Assembly (NCBI RefSeq): GCF_020026925.1 | Contig: NZ_JAIQDW010000014.1 | Coordinates: 62,001-126,000 of the forward strand | Source of the DNA: Flavobacterium hibisci | Lineage (GTDB): Bacteria > Bacteroidota > Bacteroidia > Flavobacteriales > Flavobacteriaceae | Reading direction: 5' to 3' | DNA: 64,000 bases | Shown: piece after piece, positions 61,541-64,000 of the stretch | How positions within the stretch are numbered: the stretch's first letter is position 1 | How the letters are laid out: every line of letters starts with the position of its first letter | Made by a program: the position numbers and the translations under genes | The notes under the pieces: model-generated | Database searches by the model: none | What the model was told of the DNA's origin: nothing | What the model saw: only the letters and a program-made list of their open reading frames with translations

Positions 61541-63061
61541 TTAACTGTTGATCAAATAATCTTTTACTTGCTGAACAAAAGGATACATGACCTGATCTTC
61601 TTTAAATGTTGGAATTATTTTTCGAACATCATCATACCATTTTTTAGAAACAGATGAAATTTTATCTTTTTGTTGTAAATAATCAATGGCCTGAACAATA
61701 GTAATTAATTCGATTGCCAATACTTCAAACGCGTTTTCGATAACTTTTGAAGTAATTACAGCCGAGTTGGTTCCCATGCTTACAATATCCTGATTATCGT
61801 TGTTGTTAGGGATACTATGAACATACATTGGGTTGGATAGCATCTGGCTTTCGGCAGTGGTTGAGGTTGCAACGAACTGAACACCCTGCATTCCAAAATT
61901 AAATCCTAAGGTCCCTAAATTTACAAACGGAGGCAGTAATTCGTTAATTTTTGAATTTAATAAATAATTCAATTGACGTTCTGCCAGCATTGTTAATTTG
62001 GTAATCACGATTTTCAGTTTATCCATTTCAAGCGAAATATAATCTCCGTGGAAATTTCCTCCGTGATAAACATGCTGGTTTTTTACATCTATAATCGGAT
62101 TGTCGTTTGCCGAGTTGAATTCGTCTTCTAAAATGGAAGCTACGTTATTAATGGTTTCCAAAACAGGTCCCAAAATCTGAGGCACGCATCGTAAAGAATA
62201 GTACTCCTGAACTTTTTCTTTGAAGATTTCTTCGGTGTTTTCACCGGAATATAAATGGTCTTCTCTTTTACGGATTAAGGTACTGTCAGAAAGGTTTTGG
62301 CGCATTTTTAAAGCTACTTCCTGCTGTCCTTTATGACGTTTGGTTTGGTTTAATTCTTCAGAGAAATGATCGTCGTAGGCCTGAACCAGTTCGTTTATCG
62401 CGCAGGAAGCTTTTAAGGACCAGTCTAATAATTTATTGGCATGATGTACATTTACAACGCCAATTCCGGTCATTACAGAAGTTCCGTTGATTAAAGCCAG
62501 ACCTTCCCTGATCTCAACCTGAATTGGTTTTAACCCTTCGATTTCAAAAACTTCGGGAGTTGGTCTTCTTTCGCCTTTATAAAAAACTTCGCCTTCGCCA
62601 ATTAAAACTAAAGCTAAATGCGATAACTGAACTAAATCTCCACTGGCACCAACACCGCCGTGTTCAAATATAAGAGGAGTGATATCTCTGTTGATCAATT
62701 CAGCCATTAAATGAATAACAGAAGGATGAACACCGGAATTTCCTAATGATAATGAGTTTAAACGTGCTAAAATGGCTGCTTTTGCACAAACAGGACTTAA
62801 AGGTTTTCCTGTTCCTGATGAGTGGCTTCGGATTAAATTATATTGCAGCTGAATCTGGTCAGACTCTTTAATTCGATACTGGGCCATAGGACCAAAGCCC
62901 GTATTTACACCGTATATAACTTTGTTTCCTGAAAATTCTTTTAGGAAATTAAAACTTTCACTAATGCGGTTTAGAACTAAATCGCTAATGACAACTTTCT
63001 GGTTTCCAAATATAATAGCCTCAAATTCGGCCAAACTTAAATATTCATTAATTGTATTCAT
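61541..63061 (-). CDS. tyrosine ammonia-lyase (HAL/PAL/TAL family)
   Basis: 506 residues with the Ala-Ser-Gly triplet (139-141, in GGVGASGDLVQLSHLAL) that forms the MIO cofactor, the catalytic Tyr in IYGVNTGFG and the SHSSGTG segment. The sequence agrees over almost its whole length with my memory of the F. johnsoniae tyrosine ammonia-lyase. It converts tyrosine to 4-coumarate, the aryl starter of flexirubin. It is the first gene of the minus-strand cluster; the promoter region (63062-63162) is shared with a divergent oxidoreductase gene. Specificity for Tyr over His rests on similarity and context. Confidence 0.92.
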   Translation of the reverse strand: MNTINEYLSLAEFEAIIFGNQKVVISDLVLNRISESFNFLKEFSGNKVIYGVNTGFGPMAQYRIKESDQIQLQYNLIRSHSSGTGKPLSPVCAKAAILARLNSLSLGNSGVHPSVIHLMAELINRDITPLIFEHGGVGASGDLVQLSHLALVLIGEGEVFYKGERRPTPEVFEIEGLKPIQVEIREGLALINGTSVMTGIGVVNVHHANKLLDWSLKASCAINELVQAYDDHFSEELNQTKRHKGQQEVALKMRQNLSDSTLIRKREDHLYSGENTEEIFKEKVQEYYSLRCVPQILGPVLETINNVASILEDEFNSANDNPIIDVKNQHVYHGGNFHGDYISLEMDKLKIVITKLTMLAERQLNYLLNSKINELLPPFVNLGTLGFNFGMQGVQFVATSTTAESQMLSNPMYVHSIPNNNDNQDIVSMGTNSAVITSKVIENAFEVLAIELITIVQAIDYLQQKDKISSVSKKWYDDVRKIIPTFKEDQVMYPFVQQVKDYLINS

Positions 63062-63097
63062 TAAACTCGTTTTGATTGCGCTAATTTAATTTTATTT

Positions 63098-63123
63098 ATC
63101 AAAATAAATGTAGTTATTTTGAT
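63098..63123. promoter_or_regulatory. palindrome in the divergent intergenic region
   Basis: Perfect inverted repeat ATCAAAATAA (63098-63107) and TTATTTTGAT (63114-63123) with a 6-bp spacer. It lies 37 bp from the ammonia-lyase start and 40 bp from the divergent oxidoreductase start. Each arm reads TTATTTTG outward, close to the -7 box TAnnTTTG. It may be an operator for both genes or overlapping divergent promoters. Confidence 0.5.
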
Positions 63124-63162
63124 GAGGGCAAATGTAAGTTAATAAATCAGAACATTTCTATT

Positions 63163-64000
63163 ATGATAAAGGAGTTTGTAGACGTTTTAATCATAGGGGC
63201 AGGACCATCAGGATGTGTTTCGGCATCCTATCTTCATATGAATGGTGTTAAAATAAAAGTTGTTGAAAAAACAAAGTTTCCAAGACTAGTTGTAGGTGAG
63301 AGCCTTATACCAAGGGTTATGGACCATTTTGCGGAAGCTGAACTTTTTGAAAGTTTAGACGCAATGAATTTTGAAAAGAAATTAGGAGCCCGTTTTATAA
63401 GAGGAGAAGAAATTTGCGTTTTTGATTTCAGCCAGAAATTTGGTGAAGGCTGGGACTGGACCTGGCAGGTGCCAAGAGCAGATTTTGATAACACAATGGC
63501 ACAGGAAGTAATCCGAAAAGGAATTGATCTGGAATTTGAAACAGAGGTTCTGGAAGTTTCCTTTGAAGGTAAAAATTCTAAAACCATCGTAAAAGATAAA
63601 GATGGAAACCTAAAGGAAATCCATGCGAAATTTATTATTGATTCCAGCGGTTACGGACGTGTGCTCCCAAGGCTTTTAGATCTGGATACGCCTTCGAAAC
63701 TAGATCCGCATTCGTCTATTTTTACGCACGTAAAAGATATCAACAGAGAAGAAGGCGAGGAGGGAACACAGATTTCATTCGACATTCTCGAAACCGAAGT
63801 CTGGCTTTGGGTAATTCCGTTTTCGAATGGAAATACCAGTTTAGGAGTTGTAGGGCCAACCGATTTTATCAATTCACTTTCAGAAAATAAAGATAACGCA
63901 GAGGCTTTGCGAAATGCGATTCAGAAATCCGATTATTATATCAAAAGATTTAAAGGGACTGAATTTTTATTCGAACCTGTAAAACTGGAGAATTATTCAA
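63163..64000 (+). CDS. FAD-dependent oxidoreductase with halogenase-type motif (5' part)
   Basis: The frame is open from the ATG at 63163 (MIKEFVDVLIIGAGPSG) to the window end, giving 279 residues and no stop. The FAD-binding GxGxxG is IGAGPSG; VVGESLIPRVMDHF and the signature WLWVIP (WxWxIP) follow the pattern of tryptophan-halogenase-like flavoproteins. Some flexirubins are chlorinated, which fits, but the same motifs occur in related monooxygenases and reductases. The gene is divergent from the ammonia-lyase gene and shares its control region, so it is very likely part of the flexirubin pathway. Confidence 0.87.
   Translation, partial: MIKEFVDVLIIGAGPSGCVSASYLHMNGVKIKVVEKTKFPRLVVGESLIPRVMDHFAEAELFESLDAMNFEKKLGARFIRGEEICVFDFSQKFGEGWDWTWQVPRADFDNTMAQEVIRKGIDLEFETEVLEVSFEGKNSKTIVKDKDGNLKEIHAKFIIDSSGYGRVLPRLLDLDTPSKLDPHSSIFTHVKDINREEGEEGTQISFDILETEVWLWVIPFSNGNTSLGVVGPTDFINSLSENKDNAEALRNAIQKSDYYIKRFKGTEFLFEPVKLENYS

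Noticed and set aside
61541..63061. Histidine ammonia-lyase (hutH)
   Set aside because: The MIO motif is common to both, but no hutU, hutI or hutG genes are near and the sequence agrees with my memory of the F. johnsoniae tyrosine ammonia-lyase in a flexirubin context.
63234..63872. Minus-strand ORFs opposite the right-edge oxidoreductase
   Set aside because: They are antisense shadows of an open plus-strand frame with clear FAD-binding motifs.

Overview
This window looks like a chromosomal segment of a Flavobacterium species (Bacteroidota), close to Flavobacterium johnsoniae. The DNA is AT-rich. Several start sites are preceded by the Bacteroidota -7 promoter box TAnnTTTG. The gene families are typical of the genus: a GLPGLI protein, a SprE/PorW gliding and type IX secretion lipoprotein, an F-type ATP synthase operon without beta and epsilon genes, and a flexirubin pigment cluster with DarA, DarB and a tyrosine ammonia-lyase. 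All assignments come from reading the sequence and from memory of the families; no database search was run.

Layout. Positions 1-6.6 kb: the 3' end of a TonB-receptor-like barrel gene with a GLPGLI partner, a secreted protein with TonB_C-like domains, a small membrane protein and a PaaE-like ferredoxin reductase. 6.7-8.9 kb: a two-gene ABC exporter. 9.0-17.9 kb: sprE, a bactofilin, an AtpZ-like gene, a small membrane protein, then atpB-E-F-H-A-G, with intercistronic hairpins after atpE and atpA. 17.9-20.1 kb: a gene-free 2.2 kb stretch holding two related arrays of tandem hairpin units (19 and 6 units). Each array is flanked by a conserved hairpin and a terminator-like hairpin at nearly constant spacing. 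I regard this as the most unusual part of the window, most likely a minus-strand structured RNA. 20.2-30.0 kb: a housekeeping run (Wzx-like flippase, dut, sugar nucleotidyltransferase, TPR protein, DUF4292 lipoprotein, EnvC-like protein, rbfA, LolC/E-like permease) and a MATE transporter. 30.0-31.0 kb: dusB on the minus strand.

From 63.06 kb down to 31.2 kb on the minus strand runs one long, tightly packed gene set that I read as the flexirubin (aryl-polyene plus dialkylresorcinol) pathway. The tyrosine ammonia-lyase supplies 4-coumarate and an AMP-dependent ligase could activate it. ACPs, ketosynthases, FabG and hot-dog dehydratases would extend it to the polyene. DarA and DarB make the dialkylresorcinol. 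Acyltransferases, a MMPL-PlsC fusion, a LolA-like protein, lipoproteins, barrels and an ABC exporter would join, move and insert the product in the outer membrane. A FAD-dependent oxidoreductase with a halogenase-type WxWxIP motif is divergent at the right edge and runs out of the window.

Oddities inside the cluster are a Fic gene with a convergent small antitoxin-like ORF, two ketosynthase-like proteins without the active-site Cys, hot-dog proteins that appear to share out the FabZ catalytic His and Glu, and two palindromic repeat elements.
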